This document shows, one piece after another, positions 42,635 to 51,726 of a DNA stretch of 64,000 nt. The stretch spans positions 2,480,001 to 2,544,000 of the forward strand of contig CBDCXQ010000001.1 in the NCBI GenBank assembly GCA_965223835.1, in the 5' to 3' direction. Made by a program: the position numbers and the translations under genes. The notes under the pieces are model-generated. The model saw nothing but the letters and a program-made list of their open reading frames with translations. It made no database searches and was not told where the DNA came from. How positions within the stretch are numbered: position 1 is the stretch's first letter; each line of letters opens with the position of its first letter. Source of the stretch: CAVYXZ01 sp965223835 (GTDB lineage Bacteria; Chloroflexota; Anaerolineae; Aggregatilineales; Phototrophicaceae).

Positions 42635-44931
42635 GGTGTAACCTTCTTTCCACGCTGATTTTTGAGGGCCGGTTTACCCAGTAAGAGCCGTTCACTATCC
42701 CGCACATAATAGACCGCTAACGCGACGAGATTAAGACCGACTGCCAACACAAACAATCGGTTCAACCAGTAGTCCTGTGGCAACAGATCACCGGGCTGCA
42801 GGTAGGCATGGACGGGCCAAATGAGTGGTTGAACATAATTCAGGGGGTACGTCGTGGGCTGTCCAGGTAAGAACGCCGCGCCAAAAAACGCCAGGGTAAA
42901 CCAGATTACACCTGCTACGAGCACCCCAAATACGGCTTTGCGTGACCGCAACGCAGCATTGAGCGACATCCCACTCAACAGCATAGTCGGTGGCATCCAC
43001 CGCAACAAAGCAGTGCCAACGTCACCATCAACCAGCATGACTGTGACAATCGATCCAATGATCGCAATTATCCCCTGTGCCATCCAGATCACAGCGAATC
43101 GTTCGAGCAATAGCCAGGCTAATGAGCGTGGATAAGTCATCAGCACTTCCAGCGCCGGTTCATCATCTGGAGGCAAGATAAACGCAACCTGAATCGCCAT
43201 TGCGAGGGGTACAATCGTTTCTACCAGACGCGCTTTCATGAAAGGTTCCAACGCGTTTCCACCTGCTTCAGGCAACACCAACAATACCCCCAGAGTCAAA
43301 GCCGTTCCTGCCAACGGTAGCCAACCCGTTATGCGTAAACTGTAGAACCAGGGAAAATGATGTCGTTTCCACGCTCGCCAGCCTGTAAGGCCGGACAATC
43401 CAATTGCCACACTACCAACCAAAATAAGGGAATAATTCGCCCAGCGCCGCGTGCCTGACGGTGTAATCAAAAACTGTACTGGACGTTCTTGCGCGCTACA
43501 GCTACCCAGCGGCGGTGTCAGCGGATCAGACAGAAAAGAAGTCAAAATCGAGTCGGCGCAATCACCCATCACCCCATGTGACTGATGTGGAAATTCATAC
43601 ACATAACCGTTTTTCAATGTCGCCGCAGCCCGCTCACCCCATACCGCTGGCGTGACATGGTCCATTGAGCCAGTCAAAATTAAGGTTGGAATATTACTGT
43701 GAACCGCAATGTCGCCCAATGGGTCCGGCGTGGAAGTTTGCCAATCTGAGCACAAACCAAAGCGCGGGCTATTGAAAATGCCCATATTCTGAAATGGCAG
43801 TGGCACTGAGTCGTTCACATGAGCACGATCAATAAACGGCGCGAAATCGTTACACATCACGGATAAACTCATGATCTCACTGCCTGAAGCCGCCGGATCA
43901 CTGAGTTGCGGCAACGGCACAAAGTCAATATATTGCGATGCATCCCGTTCGTTAAGGCCATAAATAATCGAAGGAATCGCACTGATGGTCCGGGGCGTAT
44001 ATAACATATAAAATAGCGTTGTCATCAGCGTATCGCCGTCCAGATCGAAGTTGAATACACGGTCATCCGCTTCTTCAATTTTGATCGGCAGTGGCTGAGT
44101 ATTTAAATCAGCGAAAATCGTGTAGAAGACCGACTCCAAATCGGGATAAGCCCAATTACATAACAGATCAGCAGTACAGGCCGCGAACACAGCCTCTACA
44201 CTTTGCTGCATATTGGCGGCGTCCTCGCTTGCCAGCTCAACATTTAGCGGCAAGACTGAATTTAGGATCGCGCTCCGAACATGATTCGGGTAATCTCGCA
44301 TCACAGTCAGGCCCAGCCGGGTCCCATAGGAAATGCCATATAGATTAACTTGCTCGTAGCCCAATTTCTCGGCGACCAGCGCTACATCCGCCGCATTCTG
44401 CGGCGTATCATATGCTGCAAGTTTGACTCCCATATCAACAAATTGATCGTGACAGGCACGCAACAACTCCAGGGATTGAGCGGTAAATGTTGTTGACTGC
44501 GAACCAGGTACGACCTGCAAATACAGATCATCAAGCGGCTCGCAACCTAGCCGGGGCACAGAAAGCCCGATGCCACGCTGATCGAGCAAAATCAGGTCCC
44601 GACTTTGTAACGCCGGAACCAGTAATTGCAACAACCCGACATTATTAAGCACGGGCAAAATGGCAGCCCCGCCCGGTCCACCCTGCAAGAATATCACCGG
44701 GTCAGGCGCTGGCCGATCACTGAAACTGCGCAATGTAGCGACTGCGAGTTTGATCTGCGGACCATCCGGTTGTGCGTGATCTTCCGGCACGGTCACGTAA
44801 CCGCACTCAACGATTGTTCTCAGATTATGCGTCGCCGCCGGGCATTCAAATGGTTCATCAAGAACGCGTTCTAGCGAAATGACCGGCAGCACCGACAATA
44901 GGACCGACAAACCAATGACTAGATGCTTCAA
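42631..44931 (-). CDS. Secreted alpha/beta hydrolase (S33/TAP-like) fused to ABC-2-like membrane domain
   Basis: 766 residues. Signal peptide (MKHLVIGLSVLLSVLPVISL), then an alpha/beta hydrolase of the proline iminopeptidase/TAP type: oxyanion region FLQGGPGGAAI, LILLDQRGIGLS, nucleophile elbow GISYGTRLG, a C-terminal TAP-like domain with LILTGSMDHVTPA (catalytic Asp), and His in HQSHGVMG. From about residue 500 the protein has at least six membrane spans (SLILVGSVAIGLSGLTGW onward), similar in style to the ABC-2 permeases beside it. No stop divides the two halves. The hydrolase would face outward. Unusual architecture; see findings. Confidence 0.85.
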   Translation of the reverse strand: MKHLVIGLSVLLSVLPVISLERVLDEPFECPAATHNLRTIVECGYVTVPEDHAQPDGPQIKLAVATLRSFSDRPAPDPVIFLQGGPGGAAILPVLNNVGLLQLLVPALQSRDLILLDQRGIGLSVPRLGCEPLDDLYLQVVPGSQSTTFTAQSLELLRACHDQFVDMGVKLAAYDTPQNAADVALVAEKLGYEQVNLYGISYGTRLGLTVMRDYPNHVRSAILNSVLPLNVELASEDAANMQQSVEAVFAACTADLLCNWAYPDLESVFYTIFADLNTQPLPIKIEEADDRVFNFDLDGDTLMTTLFYMLYTPRTISAIPSIIYGLNERDASQYIDFVPLPQLSDPAASGSEIMSLSVMCNDFAPFIDRAHVNDSVPLPFQNMGIFNSPRFGLCSDWQTSTPDPLGDIAVHSNIPTLILTGSMDHVTPAVWGERAAATLKNGYVYEFPHQSHGVMGDCADSILTSFLSDPLTPPLGSCSAQERPVQFLITPSGTRRWANYSLILVGSVAIGLSGLTGWRAWKRHHFPWFYSLRITGWLPLAGTALTLGVLLVLPEAGGNALEPFMKARLVETIVPLAMAIQVAFILPPDDEPALEVLMTYPRSLAWLLLERFAVIWMAQGIIAIIGSIVTVMLVDGDVGTALLRWMPPTMLLSGMSLNAALRSRKAVFGVLVAGVIWFTLAFFGAAFLPGQPTTYPLNYVQPLIWPVHAYLQPGDLLPQDYWLNRLFVLAVGLNLVALAVYYVRDSERLLLGKPALKNQRGKKVTP

Positions 44932-45779
44932 GGTTGCGCTCCTTGAAGTCGATGGTCACTGATACCAACCAGCCACAGTGCTACAGTTACCAGAAGCACT
45001 GCAACCAGCAACAATATCGGTCGAAATGCCGGTACACTCAGACCAGGCATTTGCAGAAGTTGCAAAAAATGGGGCGAGATCGGATTTAACCGCAAAAATA
45101 TGTGACCACTCCACAGAATCAAACTCAATAGGCCGCCAGCCAGCGCGTCACTAACCCAAACGCTAACGAAGAACGCCAATGCTGATAGAAAGGTCATCGG
45201 TGCCAGCCAGGTCATTATCAGCGGCCCCAGCAACAAATCAGCATTCCAAACTGCCAGTACAACACTTCCCAATACGCCAAGCATCAGATTAAAGCCAAAC
45301 ACCAACGTGAGGCGGGCGAGTAGCAGAACGCGCGTTGATACCGGTGTCGTATCTTCAAGCTCCAACATATGCAGCATATCACCGTCGAACAACAAACCCA
45401 CCACAAATGCCGAGATCAGCGGCGCGATAAACACGAACGGCAGCAGCATGTCACCGGGGCGATAAGACAGTATTGAGACAACGGTCCCCAATGCCATGAC
45501 CGCCACTGAAGCTAACCAGATTTCGGCCTGGACAACGCGGATCTGACTCCTGAGCAAAAGCCAGGGCCACCAATTAAGTATCCGCTGCCAACGAGTTAGC
45601 GGCGGTTCGGCTACTGCAACCTCTAACTGCGCAATAAGTAGACGAGTCGCCTCCGGTGTCGGTTGGGGGACTTGCCATTGCCGCAATTGTTGGACCGTCG
45701 TCAGGAAATCGTCTACATCTGTGCCGACATCCTCTTCGAGCAGCGCTTGCAGCCAGTCGCGTTCATCATTTTCTCTCAT
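44928..45779 (-). CDS. Membrane protein after ECF sigma factor; possible anti-sigma factor
   Basis: 283 residues. Cytoplasmic-looking N-terminus of about 85 residues (DVDDFLTTVQQLRQW, VPQPTPEATRLLIAQL) of the kind found in zinc-less anti-sigma proteins, then about six membrane spans (WLASVAVMALGTVVSIL, VFGFNLMLGVLGSVVLAV and others) resembling an ABC-2 permease. It overlaps the sigma gene by 14 bases, so a sigma/anti-sigma pairing is plausible but inferred. It overlaps the hydrolase fusion gene by 4 bases. Confidence 0.7.
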   Translation of the reverse strand: MRENDERDWLQALLEEDVGTDVDDFLTTVQQLRQWQVPQPTPEATRLLIAQLEVAVAEPPLTRWQRILNWWPWLLLRSQIRVVQAEIWLASVAVMALGTVVSILSYRPGDMLLPFVFIAPLISAFVVGLLFDGDMLHMLELEDTTPVSTRVLLLARLTLVFGFNLMLGVLGSVVLAVWNADLLLGPLIMTWLAPMTFLSALAFFVSVWVSDALAGGLLSLILWSGHIFLRLNPISPHFLQLLQMPGLSVPAFRPILLLVAVLLVTVALWLVGISDHRLQGAQP

Positions 45780-46329
45780 GTTCCTCCTCCAGCAACCGGG
45801 TACGCAAGCGTTTGATGCCTAACGATAATCGCGATTTTACGGTGCCAACAGGGATATTAAGCGCTTCGGCGATCTCACTCAGTGCCAATTCCTGATAATA
45901 GCGCAACATGACGACCTCTCGTTGGTGTTCGGGCAGGTCAGCCAAGGCGGCTTTGACATGGGCAACTTCGTCAAGCGCAACGGCCACCGCTTCAGGCGCA
46001 GCACCACTTTGTAGGTCGGGTCGATTGAGCATATTGTCAGTCATAGAAACCGTTTTTCGGACCGCCAGACGTTTGTAATGGTCACGTCCCAGATTGGTGG
46101 CAATCGTATACAACCAGGGTTTAAAGGCACGCGGATAGCGATACTGTGCAATCGAGCGCAGCACTCGCAAAAATGTCTCCTGAACCAGATCTTCCGCCAA
46201 AGCATCATCTCCACCTGTTAAGCGATAGAGGTAACCGAATAGTGGCGCATGATAGCGCTCAACCAACACGCGCAGATCATCTGTTTGTCCCTGTTGAATA
46301 CCGCAAGCCAGGTCCTCATCAGATCGCAC
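45766..46329 (-). CDS. ECF-type RNA polymerase sigma factor
   Basis: 187 residues. Region 2: LFGYLYRLTGGDDALAEDLV followed by QETFLRVLRSI and PRAFKPWLYTIATNL. Region 4: LPEHQREVVMLRYYQELALS then IAEALNIPVGTVKSRLSLG, the usual -35-binding helix-turn-helix. Start is GTG at 46329 behind AAGGAG. First gene of a five-gene overlapping operon and preceded by an ECF-type promoter, so it is probably autoregulated. Confidence 0.95.
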   Translation of the reverse strand: MRSDEDLACGIQQGQTDDLRVLVERYHAPLFGYLYRLTGGDDALAEDLVQETFLRVLRSIAQYRYPRAFKPWLYTIATNLGRDHYKRLAVRKTVSMTDNMLNRPDLQSGAAPEAVAVALDEVAHVKAALADLPEHQREVVMLRYYQELALSEIAEALNIPVGTVKSRLSLGIKRLRTRLLEEEHERK

Positions 46330-46361
46330 AGCTTGTGCTCCTTATGATCAGATAATCCCAT

Positions 46362-46385
46362 TACGATTTTCTGCAATGAAGGTTC
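46362..46385 (-). promoter_or_regulatory. ECF-type promoter of the sigma operon
   Basis: On the reverse strand GAACC (46385-46381), a 15-base spacer and CGTA (46365-46362), followed by ATGG. This matches the GAAC/CGTA pattern of many ECF sigma promoters. Transcription would start about 25 bases before the GTG of the sigma gene. Suggests positive autoregulation. Confidence 0.6.
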
Positions 46386-46471
46386 ACGATAAATTACCAT
46401 TCGCTAATCGTTATGCGATTTGTCGGCAGGTATAATCGCATCAGCATGGAATCATCCATAAAGGCACGTTG

Positions 46472-47314
46472 ATGCTCACAAAATTAATTACCCACCACAT
46501 GGATGCCTGGGGGCTAACGTTTACGATCAGCTTATTCGTTCTGGTTATTCATAACGCATTATCGCCCTCTGCCATACTCCTAACAATCACCCTGGCAGTC
46601 TGTAATTGGCTGGGTTTTGCCATCAACGACTACTTTGATGCGCCGTATGATGTTCAGGAGGAGCAAAAAGCGGCTCGCAATTTCTTTACACAACAAACAA
46701 CTGTACGCCCGCGTCTGCTAATAATTGTGCTTGGGCTGTTAAGCAGTGCCATTTTTATCATGTTGGCACGTTTTGGTGGGCGCGGCGTAATGGTCTTTCT
46801 GGTCGGATATGTTGCAATGTGGGCTTATTCGGCACCACTATTACGCCTCAAAAGCCGTCCTGGACTGGATCTGGTGATGCATACCCTATTTGTACAAACC
46901 TTCCCCTACTATGTCACCCTATTTTTGTTGGATCTATCGTGGCTGCCAGTGGACTATGTTCTCCTGACGACTTTTTTCCTGGCTTCTTTGACGGCTCAGC
47001 TTGAGCAGCAAGTGCGCGATTACGAACTGGATCGGCAAACCGATATGAATTTTACCGTGCTGATCGGGCTACCGTTGACGATGCGCTTGCTACGTTTCAT
47101 CACGTTGCTGCTGATGCTCAATTTTCTCGTAAATGTATGGGTCGGCAATATTCCAACCTACCTGGTGCCTTTCGCCTTTATCGCCCTGCCGATACTCGTT
47201 CATCGCTTTATTCGGAATCGCCATCAACCGCGCTCGGAAACACTCGTGCGGCTGACATTGCTAGCGACCTTGCTGTATGCTACGCTGGTTTTAATGTATT
47301 TGATGATCCTGTAA
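46472..47314 (+). CDS. UbiA-family prenyltransferase
   Basis: 280 residues from the ATG at 46472 (AAAGG upstream; a TTG at 46469 is possible). Polytopic, about eight membrane spans. Two Asp-rich motifs: NDYFDAPYDVQEE (first, for the prenyl diphosphate Mg site) and DYELDRQTDMNF (second). It transfers a prenyl chain to an aromatic or lipid acceptor. No quinone-pathway gene is adjacent, so the product is unknown. TATAAT at 46431-46436 may be its -10 box. Divergent from the sigma operon and followed by the mut operon after 120 bases. Confidence 0.85.
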   Translation: MLTKLITHHMDAWGLTFTISLFVLVIHNALSPSAILLTITLAVCNWLGFAINDYFDAPYDVQEEQKAARNFFTQQTTVRPRLLIIVLGLLSSAIFIMLARFGGRGVMVFLVGYVAMWAYSAPLLRLKSRPGLDLVMHTLFVQTFPYYVTLFLLDLSWLPVDYVLLTTFFLASLTAQLEQQVRDYELDRQTDMNFTVLIGLPLTMRLLRFITLLLMLNFLVNVWVGNIPTYLVPFAFIALPILVHRFIRNRHQPRSETLVRLTLLATLLYATLVLMYLMIL

Positions 47315-47434
47315 ATATGATGGACATCACCACCACTGGCGTGAATGTTACTACGCATTCGCGGAACTTTGACATAAAATTGATTATGTTCGCCGAAGGT
47401 ATGCCAACCTTTCTGGCACAGAAAGTTATTTCCT

Positions 47435-49540
47435 ATGTCTAATCAACCGCCACTCAGTTTTGATGAGTTCCCTATTCCCGACTATGAAACCTGGTATGAG
47501 ACAACCGTTGCCGCCCTTAAAGACGTGTCGTTCGATAAACACTTGACTACTCTGACCTATGAAGGGTTGGTCCTGCAACCGCTCTATCGCCGCGACGATT
47601 TACAGGGAATTGACTGGCAAAAAGCACTTCCCGGCGCACCGCCGTTTGTACGCGGCACCCAATCAACCGGCTATAAGGCCTGGACGGTTGCGCAGGCGCT
47701 CTTCGATGGCACGCCGGAAGCTTTTAACACTGCATTGCGCCATGATCTGGAACAGGGTCAAACAGCAATTAATCTGGTGCTTGATGGTCCGGCCCAAAGT
47801 GGCCTCGACCCCGACTCAACACAACCCGGTGAAGTGGGCCAGGGTGGGATTTCAATTGTCAGCGTTGATGATCTCGCGCAGGCGTTGGCTGGCATTGATC
47901 TCGGTGCACTGCCATTGTTCATTCAGACAGGGGCCGCTGCGCTGCCGGTTACTGCGCTGTTGGCAGCCTATATCCAACAATCAGGCCACAATCAGGCTCT
48001 GCTCAAAGGCGGTCTGGATTGTGATCCACTGGGCAGATTGGCACGAATCGGCACACTGCCCCAGTCTTTAGAACATGCCTATAACGATATGGCAGAAATC
48101 ACACGATGGACCGGGCCAGATTTCGCCACGATTGGTGTAAATACGACCGTCTATCACCACAGCGGTGCAAATGCAGTTCAAGAACTGGCCTTTGCACTGG
48201 CAACTGGCGTTGAATACATTCGACAAATGCTGGATCGCGGTCTCAACATCGAAGCCATTGCCAGCCACATGCGGTTTACCTTTGCCATCGGCAGCAACTT
48301 CTTCATGGAAATCGCGAAGCTGCGGGCCGCCCGTAGCCTGTGGTCTCAGGCTGTGCGTGCCTTTGGGGGTAGCGAAAACGCCCAGAAAATGACTATCCAC
48401 GCTTGCAGCAGTCTGCTTAATAAAACCAAGCTTGACCCATATGTCAACATGCTGCGGACGACTGTTGAAACATTTGCCGGGGCTGTTGGCGGCAGCGACA
48501 GTATGCAAGTTGCGCCTTTCGATGCACCGATTCGCGGCTCGGATGAATTTTCGCGCCGGATCGCCCGCAACCAACAACTTATTCTCCAAGCAGAATCAAA
48601 CGTCAATCACGTAGCTGACCCCGCCGGCGGCGCATGGTATGTTGAAATGCTTACCGATTGGTTGGCCCACGCTGCCTGGGAAAAATTTCAGGAAATTGAG
48701 GCGGACGGCTGGATGTTCGCCGCCCTTAAGTCTAGAGTTCTTTATAACGAGGTCACAGCTATCGCAGAAAAACGCCAGACCAACGTGGACCGCCGCAAAG
48801 ATGTTTTGGTTGGAACCAATATGTATGCCAACATTCAGGAAAAACCCCTGGCAGATAACACAGACTATGAAGCAATATTCAGGGCTCGAGTCGCAGCGGT
48901 TCAGCAGTATCGGAGCCAGCACGATGCTACTACTGCACTCAACCATTTGCGCACATCAGATACGAGCACGCGATTAGAGAACGCGATCAATGCGGCTGCA
49001 CATGGGGCAACCCTCGGTGAAATTAGCGTCGCATTGTGGGCAGATAGCACCCGTATGGCTAGCATCACACCTTTCACAGCTCACCGGTTGAGCGAACCAT
49101 TCGAAAAGCTACGACAAGCGGCCAACAATTATGCCGCCCATGCAGGCCATCCACCACAGATTTTCCTGGCAAACATGGGGCCGCTGCGCCAGCATAAAGC
49201 CCGGACTGATTTCGCCGTTGGCTTCTATGAGGTCGGTGGATATGAAATGCTGAATCCTGGTGGATTTGCGACACCAGTAGAAGCTGCTGAAGCTGCCATA
49301 ACAGCGGGCGCACCAGTAGTCATCATCTGCTCGACTGATGAAACTTACCCGGATATTGTTCCATCACTTGTTCAGCAAATCAAAGCTGCACAACCCGATA
49401 TTTATATCATCCTGGCCGGTTATCCTCAGGATCAAATCATCGAATATGAGGCCGTCGGCGTTGATGATTTCATTCATATCCGGTCCAACTGTTATCAGAT
49501 GAACCACAAACTACACCAGTACCTGGGAGTTCTTTCATGA
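47435..49540 (+). CDS. mutA: Methylmalonyl-CoA mutase, small (beta) subunit
   Basis: 701 residues. TIM-barrel domain homologous to the large subunit (FAIGSNFFMEIAKLRAARSLW, TIHACSSLLNKTKLDPYVNM) but the cobalamin motif DxHxxG is missing in the C-terminal domain (LANMGPLRQHKARTDFAVGF), as expected for the non-catalytic partner. Starts ATG at 47435, 4 bases overlap with mutB. Pairs with MutB for methylmalonyl-CoA to succinyl-CoA conversion. Confidence 0.93.
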   Translation: MSNQPPLSFDEFPIPDYETWYETTVAALKDVSFDKHLTTLTYEGLVLQPLYRRDDLQGIDWQKALPGAPPFVRGTQSTGYKAWTVAQALFDGTPEAFNTALRHDLEQGQTAINLVLDGPAQSGLDPDSTQPGEVGQGGISIVSVDDLAQALAGIDLGALPLFIQTGAAALPVTALLAAYIQQSGHNQALLKGGLDCDPLGRLARIGTLPQSLEHAYNDMAEITRWTGPDFATIGVNTTVYHHSGANAVQELAFALATGVEYIRQMLDRGLNIEAIASHMRFTFAIGSNFFMEIAKLRAARSLWSQAVRAFGGSENAQKMTIHACSSLLNKTKLDPYVNMLRTTVETFAGAVGGSDSMQVAPFDAPIRGSDEFSRRIARNQQLILQAESNVNHVADPAGGAWYVEMLTDWLAHAAWEKFQEIEADGWMFAALKSRVLYNEVTAIAEKRQTNVDRRKDVLVGTNMYANIQEKPLADNTDYEAIFRARVAAVQQYRSQHDATTALNHLRTSDTSTRLENAINAAAHGATLGEISVALWADSTRMASITPFTAHRLSEPFEKLRQAANNYAAHAGHPPQIFLANMGPLRQHKARTDFAVGFYEVGGYEMLNPGGFATPVEAAEAAITAGAPVVIICSTDETYPDIVPSLVQQIKAAQPDIYIILAGYPQDQIIEYEAVGVDDFIHIRSNCYQMNHKLHQYLGVLS

Positions 49541-51726
49541 GTCACTATCCCGACTTTACAAAGATCAACTATCAGCCCAATTCATCAGCACCCGATTTCG
49601 AAGCATGGCGGGCGAACGTTCAGGCCGACAGCGGCCAATCCCCGGATGATCTCATCTGGCACACGATGGAAAATATTGACATCAAACCTTTGTATACTGC
49701 CGCTGACCTGGACAATTTACAGCATCTGGATTTCGTCGCTGGCATACCGCCTTTCCTGCGCGGCCCCTACCCGGCGATGTACGTACAACGCCCCTGGACT
49801 GTGCGCCAATATGCAGGCTTCTCCACAGCGGAAGAAAGTAATGCGTTCTATCGTCGCAATCTTGCGGGTGGGCAACGCGGCCTATCGGTGGCCTTTGACC
49901 TTGCGACCCATCGCGGCTACGATTCGGATCACGCCCGCGTCGTAGGCGATGTCGGCAAAGCAGGCGTTGCCATCGATTCCGTGCTCGATATGAAGATTCT
50001 CTTTGATGGTATTCCCCTCGATAAAATGTCAGTCTCGATGACGATGAATGGTGCTGTCTTGCCTGTTATGGCGTTTTACATTATCGCTGCTGAAGAACAA
50101 GGCGTATCGCCAGAGCACCTATCGGGAACCATCCAAAACGACATTCTCAAAGAATACATGGTGCGCAACACCTATATCTATCCGCCAGAGCCATCGATGC
50201 GCATCATTGCCGACATCTGTGCCTATACAGCCCAGCAGATGCCGCGCTTCAATAGCATTAGCATCTCCGGTTATCATATGCAGGAAGCCGGGGCTTCAGC
50301 CGATATTGAACTGGCGTATACCCTGGCGGACGGGCTGGAATATGTGCGTATAGGCCTGAAAGCGGGCATGACGATTGATGAGTTTGCGCCACGCCTGTCC
50401 TTCTTCTGGGCAATTGGCATGAATTATTTCATGGAGGTTGCCAAACTCAGAGCGGCTCGGTTACTGTGGGCCAAGCTCATCAAACAGTTTGACCCCCAGA
50501 ATCCCAAATCAATGGCCCTACGTGCTCATAGTCAGACTTCAGGTTGGAGCCTGACCGAGCAAGATCCGTTCAACAATGTTACCCGCACCTGTATGGAAGC
50601 GATGGCGGCGGTGCTCGGCCATACGCAATCGCTCCACACCAATGCCCTAGATGAAGCCATTGCCTTGCCGACCGATTTCTCAGCCCGTATTGCTCGCAAT
50701 ACACAGCTATTCCTGCAACATGAGACCGGGATTACCCGCGTCGTTGATCCCTGGGCGGGTTCCTATTATGTTGAGACATTGACCAACGAATTACTCCAAC
50801 GGGCGTGGGCGCACATTCAAGAAATTGAAGACCTGGGCGGCATGGCAAAAGCGCTTGAAACCGGCCTGCCCAAGATGCGCATTGAAGAAGCGGCTGCCCG
50901 CCGTCAAGCCCACATCGACTCTGGCAAAGAAACGATTGTTGGTGTGAATAAGTTCCGCCTCGATCACGAAGAACCCATTGACATTTTGGATATTGATAAC
51001 ACCGCTGTCCGTCTCGCCCAGATTGAACGTCTCAATCAGTTACGCACGAACCGCGATCAAGCTGCGGTGGCTGCGACCCTGAACGCTTTAACGAACTGCG
51101 CCACGTCTGGCGACGGCAATTTACTTGAGCTGGCAGTCAATGCGGCACGAGCCAGAGCCAGCCTGGGCGAAATCTCCGACGCATTGGAAAAAGTGTGGGG
51201 TCGGCACAAAGCGGTTATTCGGGCAATTACCGGGGTTTACAGCGCTGAATTTGGTGACGAGGAGGAAATCGCTGAAGTACGAGCACAATGCGCACAATTT
51301 GAACAGGCTGAAGGTCGCCGTCCGCGCATTATGGTGGCGAAGATGGGTCAGGATGGGCACGACCGCGGCGCAAAAGTGATCGCAACCGCCTTTGCGGACC
51401 TGGGCTTCGATGTCGACATTGGGCCGCTGTTCCAAACTCCTGATGAAGTAGCCCGTCAGGCAATGGAAAATGATGTCCACATCATTGGCATCAGTTCACT
51501 CGCTGCCGGGCATAAGACGTTACTCCCACAACTTTTTGATGAATTGCAGGCATTGGGTCGTGATGACATCATGATCGTGATTGGCGGCGTTATTCCAGCA
51601 CAGGATTACGACTTCCTGTATGAACATGGAGCCAGTGCCATTTTTGGGCCGGGTACCGTCATTCCGGTTGCCGCACAGAAAATCCTGCATGAACTCAACG
51701 AGCGGTTGGTCGAGGATTATGCCTGA
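49537..51726 (+). CDS. mutB: Methylmalonyl-CoA mutase, large (alpha) subunit
   Basis: 729 residues. Substrate domain with SVAFDLATHRGYDSD and YTLADGLEYVRIGLKAGM, then ATHSGT-equivalent and the C-terminal B12-binding domain with DGHDRG (His608, the cobalt ligand) and GGVIPAQDYDFLYEHGA. Interconverts (R)-methylmalonyl-CoA and succinyl-CoA using adenosylcobalamin, in propionate metabolism. Overlaps mutA by 4 bases and meaB by 8. Confidence 0.97.
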   Translation: MSHYPDFTKINYQPNSSAPDFEAWRANVQADSGQSPDDLIWHTMENIDIKPLYTAADLDNLQHLDFVAGIPPFLRGPYPAMYVQRPWTVRQYAGFSTAEESNAFYRRNLAGGQRGLSVAFDLATHRGYDSDHARVVGDVGKAGVAIDSVLDMKILFDGIPLDKMSVSMTMNGAVLPVMAFYIIAAEEQGVSPEHLSGTIQNDILKEYMVRNTYIYPPEPSMRIIADICAYTAQQMPRFNSISISGYHMQEAGASADIELAYTLADGLEYVRIGLKAGMTIDEFAPRLSFFWAIGMNYFMEVAKLRAARLLWAKLIKQFDPQNPKSMALRAHSQTSGWSLTEQDPFNNVTRTCMEAMAAVLGHTQSLHTNALDEAIALPTDFSARIARNTQLFLQHETGITRVVDPWAGSYYVETLTNELLQRAWAHIQEIEDLGGMAKALETGLPKMRIEEAAARRQAHIDSGKETIVGVNKFRLDHEEPIDILDIDNTAVRLAQIERLNQLRTNRDQAAVAATLNALTNCATSGDGNLLELAVNAARARASLGEISDALEKVWGRHKAVIRAITGVYSAEFGDEEEIAEVRAQCAQFEQAEGRRPRIMVAKMGQDGHDRGAKVIATAFADLGFDVDIGPLFQTPDEVARQAMENDVHIIGISSLAAGHKTLLPQLFDELQALGRDDIMIVIGGVIPAQDYDFLYEHGASAIFGPGTVIPVAAQKILHELNERLVEDYA

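Noticed and set aside
47317..47442. Short open frame of 41 codons before mutA
   Set aside because: It overlaps the mutA start, has no clear ribosome binding site and no recognisable protein features. Probably chance, though a leader peptide cannot be excluded.
48068..48589. Reverse-strand frame of 173 codons within mutA
   Set aside because: Lies wholly inside a well-conserved mutase gene with clear family motifs on the other strand; no ribosome site or recognisable domain.
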